DNA from: Beta vulgaris subsp. vulgaris
Taxonomy: Eukaryota > Streptophyta > Magnoliopsida > Caryophyllales > Amaranthaceae
Length of the DNA stretch: 64,000 bases
Direction of reading: 5' to 3'
Assembly (NCBI RefSeq): GCF_026745355.1
Contig: NC_079210.1
Coordinates: 8,206,740-8,270,739 of the forward strand
Each line of letters begins with the position of its first letter. The stretch's first letter is position 1. This document shows, in pieces, positions 51,008-61,936 of this stretch. The notes below the pieces were generated by a model, which was not told where the DNA came from, did no database searches, and saw only the letters and a list, made by a program, of their open reading frames with translations. The position numbers and the translations under genes are program-made.

Positions 51008-52353
51008 TTAATTTTGTAAAAGACGAGTTTTTTTAGTCAATAATTAGGATTACACTATGGAGGAAAATAAGGATACTTTTTAATTTCTGTTTCGTAGCTA
51101 GGCGTCACAATGTAAAAAAATTAAAATGGAAGAATTTTTTACGGAGAAGAATTTTTTAATTGACGTATTAGCAATTAGGACATCCCTACTATGCACCAAA
51201 AATAATACAGGACATCCCTACCTAGATAACTATTAGTTTATTAATACAGTATTTTTGAGTGATTATCTGCAGCAATGTCTTGTATTATGCAAACAAACAA
51301 CAATAATCACACAAAATGATTGACGTTAAAGTTAAAATTTAGCATAAGAAACCATACAGACTCTACTTAAGGCAGGTTCTACTTCCATTGATTTTTATGT
51401 CACACTCAAATTTGTTTATTCTAATTATTCCCTCAGAATCGAATCAAAAAATTGTGAGGCATACACTGACGTTCACGAGACATCGACACCTATAGAGTTC
51501 TCCTGACAAATACAATATTATAAGAAACCATTTTTTGTCCCCTCAATTTATTAATCATTTCATACCTATCTTTAATCTTGTCTTACAATGTTCTAGCAAA
51601 TCATATGAAGCAACAGTATGATCTTAGAACTCTATTTAATTATTTCCTTAGTTTTGTCAACATGTGGAGCTGGGGCCTGGGAGTAGACATGGTTTTAATA
51701 CCCCTTCAATCTGATTCCTTTCATATTATAAATCTCATTTTATTGAATAGTAGAATTTAGATAATAATGAATACTATTTGACTATTAATCATTAAATTAT
51801 TTCATTGCCAAAAACAACACTTTGTAGTTTGGACTATTTCATGTCAAAAAATAATTATGTTAAACACTACCCAACTTCTGAGGAGTCCGATCCTTGCCAT
51901 TTTGTGAAATAACTGGTCTATTGTTTTTAGATCAATAGGTTGAAAATTCATGAAAAGGAAAATATGGAATTTTAAAATATATCTTTTTTACTAGCTTAGA
52001 TATCATAATTTGATTAATTTCATGATAGGAAGAAAATAAATTGTGAAGATATCGTATAGCTTTGAGGTTAAGCATTTTACTCGTGGTATCAAGCTAAGTA
52101 TTAGTTGCTCAACACCGAGGCTTTTCTTTCTTTAATAGAAGTTCTAAAAAAATAATTTTATTTTCTATAATGCATCATTAAAAGTGTGTTCTAGTTCGCT
52201 GAAAATTTAAATAATAAATAATGAATCCCATATCTTCAATATAACTACATTTAATAAGTGTTTATGTTTCTGAAACCATTTTTTCATATATAACTTTAAC
52301 TTTTTTAACGACAAGGAAAATGTCCCTAATCAAATTTCAACTCTCACATAAGT
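51008..52353. other. AT-rich intergenic DNA
   Basis: About 1.3 kb with no gene, RNA or repeat structure that I can recognise. Short reading frames have no recognisable motif. Confidence 0.6.
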
Positions 52354-52703
52354 TGCACGGACAGTCGGACACGGGACACTGACACGGACACGGGGACACG
52401 TAGACACAGGGAAACGCAAATTCTAAAAGTGAAAAAACGCAGGGGAAACGTTAGAGAACACAATATTTTGCAGTTTTGATAGTAGATTAGGCTATATTTT
52501 TAGAGATTTAGAGATATTGAAAGGAAAAAATAAGGTTGAGAGGGAAAACATTTCTTATAGTAACAAAAAACTCCGCCGGTCTCGTTTAAATTCACTATTT
52601 ATCTACAAAAGAAAATTCAGAGTGTCTGAAAGTATCCTGAAGTGTCGGAAACGTTTAAAGTGTCGGAAACGCGACACGTTGACCTGTAGAGAGTGTCCGT
52701 GCA
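52354..52703. mobile_element. MITE-like element with TGCACGGACA ends
   Basis: A 350-bp segment starting TGCACGGACAGTC and ending GAGTGTCCGTGCA, i.e. inverted ends of about 13-15 bp. The left part has the subterminal array GGACACGGGACACTGACACG; the right part has GTGTCGGAAACG repeats in the opposite sense. Two short reading frames overlap it but look like chance. Confidence 0.55.
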
Positions 52704-53019
52704 TCATATTAGTAATCCAATTTCTATGGGTCGGATACTTCAGCATAGGAAGGGGACTACTATCTATCCTTGAAATCACATGGACGAGATTTAAACTCAA
52801 AATCTCAGGATCTAAAATAAGAACTTTGTCATGGCAGAGCGTCACTTGGTACATAGCTAACTTGACATGTATTTTCATTTTGTAAAGGAAGTAATACATT
52901 ATACACTTCAATATTAGAATACCCTTTGAAAATTTTGTCATCTTTACTCCTTCCCTAGTCCATGCAATGCGAGTCATATTTTATTGGATGTCACTTTAAA
53001 AAAGTTTGAGCTAAAAAAG

Positions 53020-53890
53020 ATTATCAACACACTTCATGGGCTGCGTGATATGAGCCCATGTAAGCTCGATGCAGCCAACTCGAACTGTAAAAATGGTGGG
53101 TGGGTCGTGGACCGAATTTTTTGAGACTAGCTAACGAGAGCCTGCTACTAAAGTCGCCCAGTCCAAGACATGAATCGCACCCGCCAAACCCAAGTAATTA
53201 TTCAATCAAATTGTGTGAATTATAATCCAATTGTATATATTTTGATCAAATTGCATATACTTCCTCCATTCCGAATTATATGCAACAAATCCACCTTTTT
53301 ACCATTCACAATTTTCACTTTGACTAAGATTGTGATTTATACATGATGAAAAACATCGTAAAGTCGGATTTTGTTAGATTTATCTCGTGACGTATTTTCC
53401 TGAAATGTAATTTTTATAATTTTTACTTATATGTAATTGTAGTTTTTTGTGGTCAAAATAATGTCTTAACATGCATAACAATGGATTTGTTGCATTATTT
53501 AATTTGGAACAAAAGAAGTATTATAATTCAATCAAATTCAAAAATAATGAAAATATTCATTAATTTTAAAAATTGTATATATTTTAATTAATTTTAAAAG
53601 TTTTATTTAACAATAGTACTAAATAATTCCAATGATTAAATTGATAAAATAAAAATTAAAAAGTTCTCATGTCAGCCTTGAGCCTACCAACCAGGTCCAA
53701 CCTGCTAGGCCTACGAACCGCTTCCTGAAGCATGAAACATGTAATAGATCGGTGTGCGTCAAGATTTTTCAGCCCATAGCGCAACCCGCCTAACCCATGA
53801 ATTTCACATGCCTGGTTGTACAGTAAAATCTCTGTCCGACCCGCTAGCGCAGGTGTCCCGTCCCGCCCAACTCGCACCCATGCCCATCAT
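53020..53890. mobile_element. Degenerate GC-rich, hAT-like repeat, split by a MITE
   Basis: Two GC-rich stretches (53020-53200 and 53650-53890), unlike the AT-rich surroundings, carry GGTGGGTGGGTCGTGG on one side and CCCGTCCCGCCCAACTCGCA on the other. Such GGGTCGGG-type repeats are common in plant hAT-derived MITEs. A MITE and AT-rich DNA lie between them. Whether they are one element is unclear. Confidence 0.3.
53258..53520. mobile_element. MITE with 35-bp inverted ends
   Basis: A 263-bp element. The left end is TACTTCCTCCATTCCGAATT and the right end in reverse complement is TACTTCTTTTGTTCCAAATT; both lead into ATGCAACAAATCC. This is the 'CTCCCTCC-TTCC' MITE family widespread in plants, probably with a TA target. 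Confidence 0.8.
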
Positions 53891-54546
53891 TGCCGCACCA
53901 TTGTAGTTCGTCTTTTGAATTTATAGTCTAAGGTATTGTAATATAGAAAATTTCAGAAGTTAATTCTATCAGATGGCCAGCTGCTTTCAAATAGTGTAAA
54001 TGGAAAGTCTTGTATAAATTTTAGTTTATTAGTTTGAGGGAGTGATTTAATTGTATTACAGAATAACCTGTTGAAATTATAATGTATGGCCCACAACATA
54101 TGAAATCATCCCACAATAATTAAATAATTGAAAAAATATGAGCTTACTTTATAAGACTGAGGGGTTACTTCCCTTATTGCTAATGGTGTCAAAACAGGTT
54201 CTCAAACAGGTTTTGGGTATACCCACGACGAACCAGGTCAGATCCGGACAGGTCAGGATTCTAATTGTCAGTGTCCAGGTCATGATTGGACAGGTTTGTT
54301 CAATTGGGTCGAATACATTTGAATCATTGGATTCCCGGGTGCCGAATAGGTCTGAGCGTTCTATTTACAAGTTGATCCATTCCCGGATATGATCACCCAT
54401 TGACTTTTTTTTTACCGGGTTTGCGCAGGTCGTATTTAGGTTTCATGTACGGTTGCATTAAGTCAAATGTACTCAGCTTGAATTAGTAATGACCTTAGTT
54501 CGATCATTGTGAAACATCGGGTCCATTCGCTATTGAACACCAATTC

Positions 54547-56664
54547 AACTTCGGGTAACTCCTGATCGAGCCATCTTGATTTTGTTATGGATTTTATAAA
54601 CAAATCATATCAATAAAAGTATTAAGATCGACATATATTTACATTGTGTGTGTGCGATAAATATATGGATGACAACGAAAAACCAATAAAAACACTATAT
54701 TGATTACCGTGATGTTTAGTGTATTCTCTTAGTCAACTCTTATTTCGAATAATCAACTGCATAAAACCACTCTAATGAGTAAGAAGTAGAACAACACTTC
54801 ATATGTTTTAATATGGTATATTATAACCAACGACAATAATAACGAGTAGACGATTAATTCCAAACTTTATATAATGATTTATTATATAAGCATTATGATT
54901 GATATATAAGTTTGTAAATAGTATGATGGTAATGAGAATAATAATACTAATAAACATAAAGCGACAATGATAATAGGTAAAAATACAAATAATAATCAGT
55001 AATAGTAACAAGGCTAACAATAGCAATAGAATACAAATAAGAACAGAATACTAACAATAACAATATAAATACTAATATGTTGAATCATTTTAATATAAGA
55101 TTGATATCAAAATAATTGTAAAACCAATCTAATATCTATTGATTATAAATTAGTATAACGACTCTTAATATGTTATAATACTATAACAAATGACAATCAT
55201 ACATTCATGTGTTTACAACGACGGTTCATATGAGGCCTAAGTGATTATAACGAGGTCGGATCATAAGTTGCACAACCATATAGTAACTTAACACTTAGTC
55301 AGTTACTCGGTTATTCCCTTGTCCATAAGACATTATCATTTCTTAAATCTCATATCATTGACCAAAAAAAATACGAGTATAATGTGATCATAATTGGTGA
55401 TAATGATGATTAAAGTCGATCAACACAAGCTAATACGAGTATAACGTGACGGAAGCCATGTAGGGGTAATCACTAGGCTAAACTAATTAGTATATAGATT
55501 AATGTATTGCATTTCGACTATATGTCAATGTATAGATAGTGTATAGATCAATGTATTACATTTCTAGCTAGTATACATTAGTATAAACACAAAGTAATAC
55601 AAATGGATTAGTGTATAGATTAGTCAATGTAAGTGGGTAATCATTATGATAATCGTCCTCGAGTGTAATGCGTTTCATAAACAAAAAAATCTACTTGAAT
55701 GATTCAAATTACATATTATACTAAATGAATGTGTCAATGGTAGTTGATAGGCTAATTAAGATAACAATACAATATTTGAGTTAATCGTCTTTATAAGAAA
55801 TGCATTTTGAAACAAAAAACATCTACTTGAGCTATATGTCTTAACTTTGTATATAATGACTATAAACAAACTATTTTATCAGTAGACTTAAATACTTTAG
55901 TACGATATAATAATATTGGAATCATTCTAACTAATGCGCGATTGATTTAATGAGTATAGACTCTTTATATGCTCTAATAGTATAACTAACGTTATTAATA
56001 GTATGTTATATTTAACTACGAATATAAAATCAATTAGTGGATATGAGATTACTACTATAAATAATTATATTATTATTATTTGAAAATAGGGTTATAAGGT
56101 ATGAGATTTGGGATTTAGGAATGTGGAGCATGGAGATTAGTTGTTATGAATAATAATTTGGTAGGATTATTTGTTTTCTTAAGGCAAAATCCAATTATAA
56201 ATCATCTAATCGGCAAACTCTAAACCATTAGATCATCATAATCAATGGTACACAAGAAAATAACACAAAGCACACGGATCATGAATATTAACCGTTGATA
56301 CATGTCATAAAACAAACTGAACCGTTAGATCATCTCCTACCCTATTACCTTCTCCCATCTCTCTTCCAAACCTAAAAATTCTATTTCTCTACGCTTCTCC
56401 TTCCATTGCTTTTCTCTATGCTGCTCCTTCCTCCCATTCCTCCATCCTTGCCGGAATTCGGCCACCACCACCCTTCCTCCCTTTTTCGCTGCTCTTTCTA
56501 TCTCATCTCTCACTCTCGTCTACTAGCCTCTCTCATCCTCCACAACCAATGTGTTCGTTCTCCTCTCATTATCCTCGCTGAACATCGACGTCATTCTCAA
56601 TGCACATTGACAAAATCTTGGTAGAAAAAATGGTCGAAAAAATGAGGAAAATTTGGTAGAATAT
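54547..56664. other. AT-rich non-coding DNA
   Basis: Long AT-rich stretch, with ATAATAA-type low complexity at 54830-55080, and a C/T-rich patch at 56340-56560 (CTTCTCC, CCTCCCATTCC) adjoining the heat-shock-factor relic. No gene recognised. Confidence 0.5.
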
Positions 56665-56985
56665 TAACTCTCTGTTTAATTCCAGATTCTCTCTCTTCAA
56701 CCTCTCATTTTCGTCGATTAAATCTCCTTTGTTATTATTATTGCTATAATTATCATTGTTGATGTTATTAATAAAAACTGAGGTCGGAATTCCTAATGGC
56801 GGAGAATTGGAATTCGATATCACCTGTTCTTCGCTGGAAACTCCGCCGAAAATCTACTTCTGCTGCGCCACTATTACAACCGTTGTCGTTTTCCGGTGTT
56901 GAATTTCACACAGCAATTGCTGTTCTCCTCGTCAAAACGCGTCGTCTGAGAACTCCTATCCATCTGGAACTACCTTGCGAAAACC
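56665..56985 (-). pseudogene. Class B heat-shock factor relic (exon 2 part)
   Basis: On the minus strand, directly after a splice-acceptor-like TTTTTTTAG, the sequence reads GFRKVVPD then G-stop-EFSDDAF-stop-RGEQQLLCEIQHRK. This is the end of the HSF DNA-binding domain starting at the intron position conserved in plant HSF genes. The same frame continues through SNSPPLGIPTSVF and an Asn-rich linker to LIDENERLKRENLELNREL, the start of the HR-A/B oligomerisation coiled coil, as in HSFB proteins. In-frame stops lie at 56958-56956 (replacing the conserved Trp), 56934-56932 and 56856-56854. Exon 1 (the rest of the DNA-binding domain) was not found nearby. The acceptor site suggests a copied genomic fragment, not a retrocopy. 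Confidence 0.75.
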
Positions 56986-57664
56986 CTAAAAAAATTTTAA
57001 CATTTGAATTTAATTTAAACGAATTAAAATGATCATAGGTAAAAAAAAAAAAAAATTAATCAGATATTGTTTAATATTATTTGAAAATGGGAACATTAGG
57101 TAATTAAATGAAAATATAAACAAGTACATGATATAAAGTTTAACCCGTAATTTATTTTTTCATTTAATTAATTATTAATGTAAGACAAATTATAAATTTA
57201 TATATTTAAATGATTTTATAGATATAAAAAAAATTGAATTTTAGTAATATTTGGTTGAGTACGGTCGGGTTCGAGTTTGAATGCATGTCTGTTTGGTCAG
57301 GTCATCATATATAATCTTCTCAAGTGCCCGTCTGGTCTGGTTAATTCCAGGTCAGGTTTCAGTCAGATCTGGGGACTGACCCTCACAGGTCCAACCAGGT
57401 TCAAGTCAGGTCAGAATCAGGTTGACCCAGCGATCAGATATGTTTTTGACGCCACTACTTATCGTCATATAATTTTAGAATGGAACCCGCTAATGTTGTG
57501 AGGTGGGCTCTATCTGTCCTTGTGATGGACTGATGGGTGCACCCCATACTTATATTTAACACAATCCAAGAATTGTAATAACTCTATAAAGTGGTTTTAC
57601 CATTAGTTTATGACAGTAAATACTACTTTCCTCTTCTGAATGTAAGTGATATTTTTTCGAATAA

Positions 57665-58835
57665 TCTATAAAAATATATTAAAAGGTGTGCGTTTCAATG
57701 TCGATGCGCCACATGGCACCCTCCTCCTGCCACCAGAATTTTGTCACGTGTCTGTTAACCAACAAAGTCAAGTGGTTATTATTTAAAAAATTTATATGTT
57801 GAAGCCTGGGCTCGAACCCCTGACCTTATGTAAGGATTTTCAAAGAATCACCATCTGATCTAACATCTCTTAGTAATCCATGTTTCCACAAAATTACAAA
57901 TATGTGTTGTAATAATTAGTTAATGTTGTTAAACATATCCCTTACATTCTTAAAAATAAATAAATTTGCATGTTCATTAAATTAATTATGTATGCATGAT
58001 GCCATTTGAAGAGCAGTGTTGACCACTACAATACTACCCTTATATTAACAATAATACTATAAACAAAATTTGATCATAAGTCTGTATTAAATATGGGCCT
58101 AGGTCGCATCCACGTCTAATATATTGAAAAGCGTTCCTTAGAACGTATATGAGCCATGCGTCACCATCCCTTATTGAGTAACATTCTATCCACGTCTTTC
58201 TCATCATATAGTAAAAAAAAAACATACGTGAACGTTCCTACCCACAACCTCAAGTATGAAAGAAAGAGATACAACGACCATCACTCCACTATACTATTAT
58301 TGCTTATTTAATCAAAATTAATGATGATGTATGAAAAGAAAACTTTCAAAATTCATATAATGAATGACATAACTTTCTAAATGAGTATGAGATGATCGAC
58401 TTATTTAACTACTACTCCCTCCGTTCCATAATATAGTGCTCACTTTTCATTTTTCACAAGAATTAAGGAAAATGGAAGGAGTTTAAGGATTTCACAAAAA
58501 TATATATTTAAGTAAATGTTTGTTGGCTACTTTTGTCTTGGAACTAGCATTTTTCTTCTTTTTCCTTTAAAATAAAATGAAAAGGCAATAAATGTACCTT
58601 GGAATGGTGTAAAACAATAAAAAGGGACACATATTTTAAAAGAAAGTAGGGGTATTTTGGAAAGTTTTATGTATAAATGAAGGATAATTTAGTCCAAACA
58701 AATTGATAAAAAAGAAAATAGGCACAATATTTTGGGACACCCAAAAAGGAATGCAAACACTATATTATGGGACGGAGGGGGTACTAAATTGTAACACAGA
58801 AAAACCCCGAGGCATCGTCCGGGCCTAAACACTAG
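57665..58835 (+). mobile_element. Non-autonomous Helitron
   Basis: The 5' end is TCTATAAAAATATATTAAAA and the 3' end has an imperfect hairpin CCCGAGGCATCGTCCGGG followed by CCTAAACACTAG. Base 57664 is A and base 58836 is T, the expected A|T insertion point. It contains no helicase. Inside are GGCTCGAACCCCTGACC, a tRNA-like B-box complement often seen in such elements, and a nested 371-bp MITE. Confidence 0.75.
58413..58783. mobile_element. MITE nested in the Helitron
   Basis: A 371-bp element. The left end is TACTCCCTCCGTTCCATAAT and the reverse-complemented right end is TACCCCCTCCGTCCCATAAT, both followed by ATAGTG. Clean inverted repeats of about 26 bp suggest a fairly recent insertion. 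Confidence 0.88.
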
Positions 58836-59000
58836 TTCAAAATAAAAAGTTGTGCTTATGTGGACAAATAAAGTCCATTTTTAGAGACTACACATCCTTT
58901 TCTTATGACCTTTCTTCAAATCATAACGGTAAGTATAATTTTTTTTTTGAGATCATGGAGAAAAGTAGTACATCTAAGTATATTTAATCACTAAAATTAA

Positions 59001-59093
59001 TACTATCTCCGTTTTTATTATATGCAAAGCTTTGACATAAAGTAGAGAGGAAAAATGTCTAATCATTGCAAATAATAGAAAGCGGAGATAGTA
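59001..59093. mobile_element. Very short MITE (93 bp)
   Basis: Nearly the whole element is terminal inverted repeat. The left is TACTATCTCCGTTTTTATTA; the reverse-complemented right is TACTATCTCCGCTTTCTATT. As RNA it would fold into one hairpin. Confidence 0.75.
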
Positions 59094-59738
59094 TATTGAA
59101 ACTAAAAATATTAGTGTGCAAAAATACGTACCATCAAGTCAAAAGCTATTTTATACTCCACTAGTTTAGAGTAAAAATAGAATCAAAATTATTTGATTAA
59201 TAGTGTCAATTTAATCAATGTTTAAGAACCAATGAAATTTAGTTGATCTTTTGCAAGAATGACCTTTTATTTATGAGCATTCCTCTTATTTTTTTTAGGA
59301 TAAGTTGTAGTGGGGGTTTAATTCGACTTGATCACAACCAGAGATAGGGAGTACATTAGCAAAATATTCTTGTACCCGGATAAAAAATACCCTTCTCATA
59401 TTTGTGGTCATGAGAGTTAATTAAATGGTTGATTGAAACTTATTTTTTGCCAATGAAACTTATTATTGATAAATAACTCTTTTTATTCTGAATATTATCC
59501 ATTTCAGTTGATATAAATATGACCTCCATGTTAAAAAATTGATCAATGAAAATCAATTTTATCCATTATAAACAATTTAATTAGTTGACATAATTGTTGT
59601 CCATTGTAAGTGAAGAATCAAAATTTTTTGTCCTACTTTCTTCACTTGATCTTGTAAGAGACTGCCTAATTTTAATTTAAAATTAGGCACAGTCCAAGCC
59701 CAATATTAAGCGGAGAACATGTCACTTTTTAAAATATT

Positions 59739-59801
59739 GTGACTAGTTTAATCTATTTAGTGACTAGTTTAATCCATGTAGTGACTAGTTCAATCCGTTC
59801 G
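59739..59801 (+). repeat. Three 21-bp tandem repeats
   Basis: GTGACTAGTTTAATC followed by a six-base variable end, three copies in a row with only a few differences. Confidence 0.85.
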
Positions 59802-60009
59802 GTAAAACTACAAAGTTATTTATTTGAGATTATCGATTGTAGTTCGATAATCAAGAAAAAAAAAAGGAAGGAGAAGGAAGAGATGACTAGGATAGTGTTG
59901 GGTTAGAGTGAAATGGAATGGGCTTGTTAGAAAATTCAGTTTTGAGTTCGTCTAATTATATGTTAAAACTAGTTTTGAAGCCCGTGCGTTGCGCGGGTTG
60001 TTTTTTATA

Positions 60010-60417
60010 TACTCCCTCCGTCCCAAAATATAGTTCTCATTTCCATTTTGGGTATCCCAAAATATAGTTCCCACTTCCATATTTGTTTCTACATATTTCC
60101 GTAATTTTTCTAGAAAAATCGTGTCTCATCATTTATTTGCTTTTATGTTTTTTCCTTTTTTTATTCAACCAAAATGTTACTATTAATGCTCTTTCACCAA
60201 TTATTTTCCATTCTCTCTCCTAAAATCATCTTTTCCCATACAACATTTATTTAAATAAACAAAAGATCTTTAATATCCCTCTTATATTCTACTTGCATAG
60301 ATTACCGTGAAAAAAGGTAATAAAATCATCATTAATTATTCATCAAATTGCCTCATAAAGTTACGCTTACTTTATTAAGGATTCACTTATTCCCTACACT
60401 TGTTAATGAAAGGAGTA
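60010..60417. mobile_element. MITE ('CTCCCTCCGTCCCA' type)
   Basis: The left end is TACTCCCTCCGTCCCAAAAT and the right end is AATGAAAGGAGTA, whose reverse complement TACTCCTTTCATT matches weakly. The left terminal motif CCCAAAATATAGTTC is duplicated about 40 bp further in. About 408 bp, no coding sequence. Confidence 0.7.
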
Positions 60418-60946
60418 CCTCTATGCTAAACTACACATTTTTTTCATTTTCTCAAAAATCATGCCCAAATCCATTATTGTAGTAGAAAAAGAATTGATAA
60501 AATATTTGTCATTATACCCTTATATTTTTAGATTATCTTTAATATCTTTAATTATCTATTAATAAGTTTATAAAAAGTTGATATAAAGGTAGTATTGCAA
60601 TGGTTGTTTCCATCTCTAATAAGTGAAGGCATGTTGACCGGTATTGTCAACTAACATATCAGTATATCACTATAATAAAAGTTTGAAAATAAAATAAAGT
60701 AGATATTGAGTGGCCACAAATGCAAATTGCAGCAGTTCATTAGATGTTATTGTATGATTTAGGCAAATCTCAATAATCAGGTTTTTCTTATTTTATTTTG
60801 TGATTTTATATCTGAATCATAGCCGTAGAGTGAATATACAGTATAGTAGTACTTATAATAGATTCCTAGTTATAATAGATCCCTAAAAGATATTTTTTTT
60901 TGGTTTTTGTCATAGCCGTAGAGTGAATAAACTCTTATCTCACGAA

Positions 60947-61018
60947 CTTTAAATTTTATTATCTCTCAAACTCTAAATTTTAGTATCTCTCAAACTCTAA
61001 ATTTTATTATCTCTAAAT
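60947..61018 (+). repeat. Three 24-bp tandem repeats
   Basis: CTCTAAATTTTATTATCTCT with CAAA, repeated three times with one or two mismatches per copy. Confidence 0.85.
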
Positions 61019-61295
61019 TAATAAGATGACGTGGCAATCCTAGGTGGCGCGCTCTATATTCCCGAAAAGTTCCTCTTATATATATATATATATTGATTAG
61101 ACTGCCTATCTAATAATTTGTCTACTTTGTTTCATTAATTGTTAACATCCATAAAATTATTAACCACTGAGAACGAGTGCCACATAAATATTAAATGGTA
61201 CACATAATATAAATCAACATATTGAATTTGTAAATTAGACAAAATTAAACAAATTAAAGATTTTTTCCCCCTCCCTATACAGGCTATCCGCTAAG

Positions 61296-61304
61296 TATAT
61301 ATAA
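61296..61304 (+). promoter_or_regulatory. TATA box of the FIT-like gene
   Basis: TATATATAA, 66 bases before the start codon, would place the transcription start near 61325-61335 and give a short leader. A G-box-like TGACGTGGCA lies upstream at about 61026, inside the Helitron-like element. Confidence 0.55.
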
Positions 61305-61369
61305 GCACATAAACAAGCAGAGGTCAACAAAACTCTTTTGTGACCTTTTCCCAATCTCCCCCCAAAACC

Positions 61370-61936
61370 ATGGATGATAGCAATTCTTCTGCAAATGCTA
61401 CCCCATCAATACCACTCATTACTGACTTTAACCTTGATTTCGTAGAACAAAATAGCTTAAACTTCAATCATGTAATTGAGATGTTAAGAGGTTCAGAAAT
61501 CTCAGACCCATCTGCTATTTGTATCAATCAAAACTTTGACCCTCTTGCTTTTACTAGAAATAATGTATCTGACAATTATAGCATCAATAATTTCTACCCA
61601 ATAATTTCCCAAGAAAACCATGTTTTCAACAACTTCAACTCCCCAACCATGTCTTGTACCAACAACAATACCATACTCAATTCCTCGGTGTCCGGTTTCG
61701 ACGACGAAACCATCAGAGGAGGAGGAGGTGATGAAGATGATGATGATGACGACGATGACGACAACTATATGGATGGCGAGCATTCTTCGGCCACTACAAA
61801 TAATAAAGGCTCATGTACATCTTCTAAGAAGGGGAAGATGGATAGGTCGAGAACTTTGATTTCTGAAAGGAAGAGGAGAGGAAGGATGAAGGAGAAGCTC
61901 TATGCTCTTCGTGCCTTGGTTCCTAACATCACTAAG
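61370..61936 (+). CDS. FIT: FIT/FER-like bHLH transcription factor, exon 1
   Basis: Exon 1 encodes 189 residues of a bHLH protein resembling FIT (FER-LIKE IRON DEFICIENCY-INDUCED TRANSCRIPTION FACTOR), the nuclear regulator that, with subgroup Ib bHLH partners, activates root iron uptake genes in dicots. Shared features are the N-terminal DFNLDFVEQNSLNFNHVIEM block, a Gly/Asp tract (residues 117-131), the HSSATTNNKG segment, and the basic region and helix 1 DRSRTLISERKRRGRMKEK...LRALVPNITK (158-189). The usual E-box His is Thr162; Glu166 and Arg170 are kept. The ATG at 61370 has a good context (AAAACCATGG) and no upstream in-frame ATG. The exon ends at AAG|GTTAGT, phase 0, where FIT genes have their first intron. 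The remaining coding part (helix 2 and C-terminus) is not in this window. Family confidence is high; orthology to FIT is likely but unproven. Confidence 0.88.

Larger units (their letters stand above)
54181..57457. mobile_element. Possible old hAT-like element, or two separate ends
   Basis: The left boundary is TAATGGTGTCAAAACA. The right boundary in reverse complement is TAGTGGCGTCAAAAACA. Flanking 8-bp words CTTATTGC (54173-54180) and CTTATCGT (57458-57465) match at six of eight bases, as a decayed hAT target duplication would. Near both ends are CAGGTC/CAGGTT-rich stretches, but in the same rather than inverted orientation, which argues for two unrelated small elements. Between them is AT-rich DNA and the heat-shock-factor relic. 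Confidence 0.3.
59969..61101 (-). mobile_element. Helitron-like element in front of the FIT-like gene
   Basis: On the minus strand the 3' end is clear: hairpin CCCGCGCAACGCACGGG, then CTTCAAAACTAG followed by T. The proposed 5' end TCTAATCAATATATATATAT leads into AAGAGGAACTTTTCGGG and TTGCCACGTCATC, as in other plant Helitrons. The base before it is G, not the expected A, so the 5' end is uncertain. The segment carries a MITE (60010-60417), a three-fold 24-bp repeat (60947-61018) and a (TA)n run. It ends about 195 bp upstream of the TATA box of the next gene. Confidence 0.5.

Noticed and set aside
52517..52977. Two overlapping 122-124-codon frames on opposite strands
   Set aside because: They overlap a MITE-like element, have no recognisable domain and mirror each other's codons.
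53656..53877. 73-codon minus-strand frame rich in Gly/Arg
   Set aside because: It comes from the GC-rich hAT-like repeat (CCCGTCCCGCCC) and has no protein motif.
57800..57850. Possible tRNA gene (GGCTCGAACCC)
   Set aside because: Only the T-arm/B-box-like complement is present; no full cloverleaf or A-box partner. It is part of a Helitron.
61340..61369. Upstream GTG start adding ten residues to the FIT-like protein
   Set aside because: A plant mRNA would use the ATG at 61370, which has a good context; the ten extra codons look like 5' leader.
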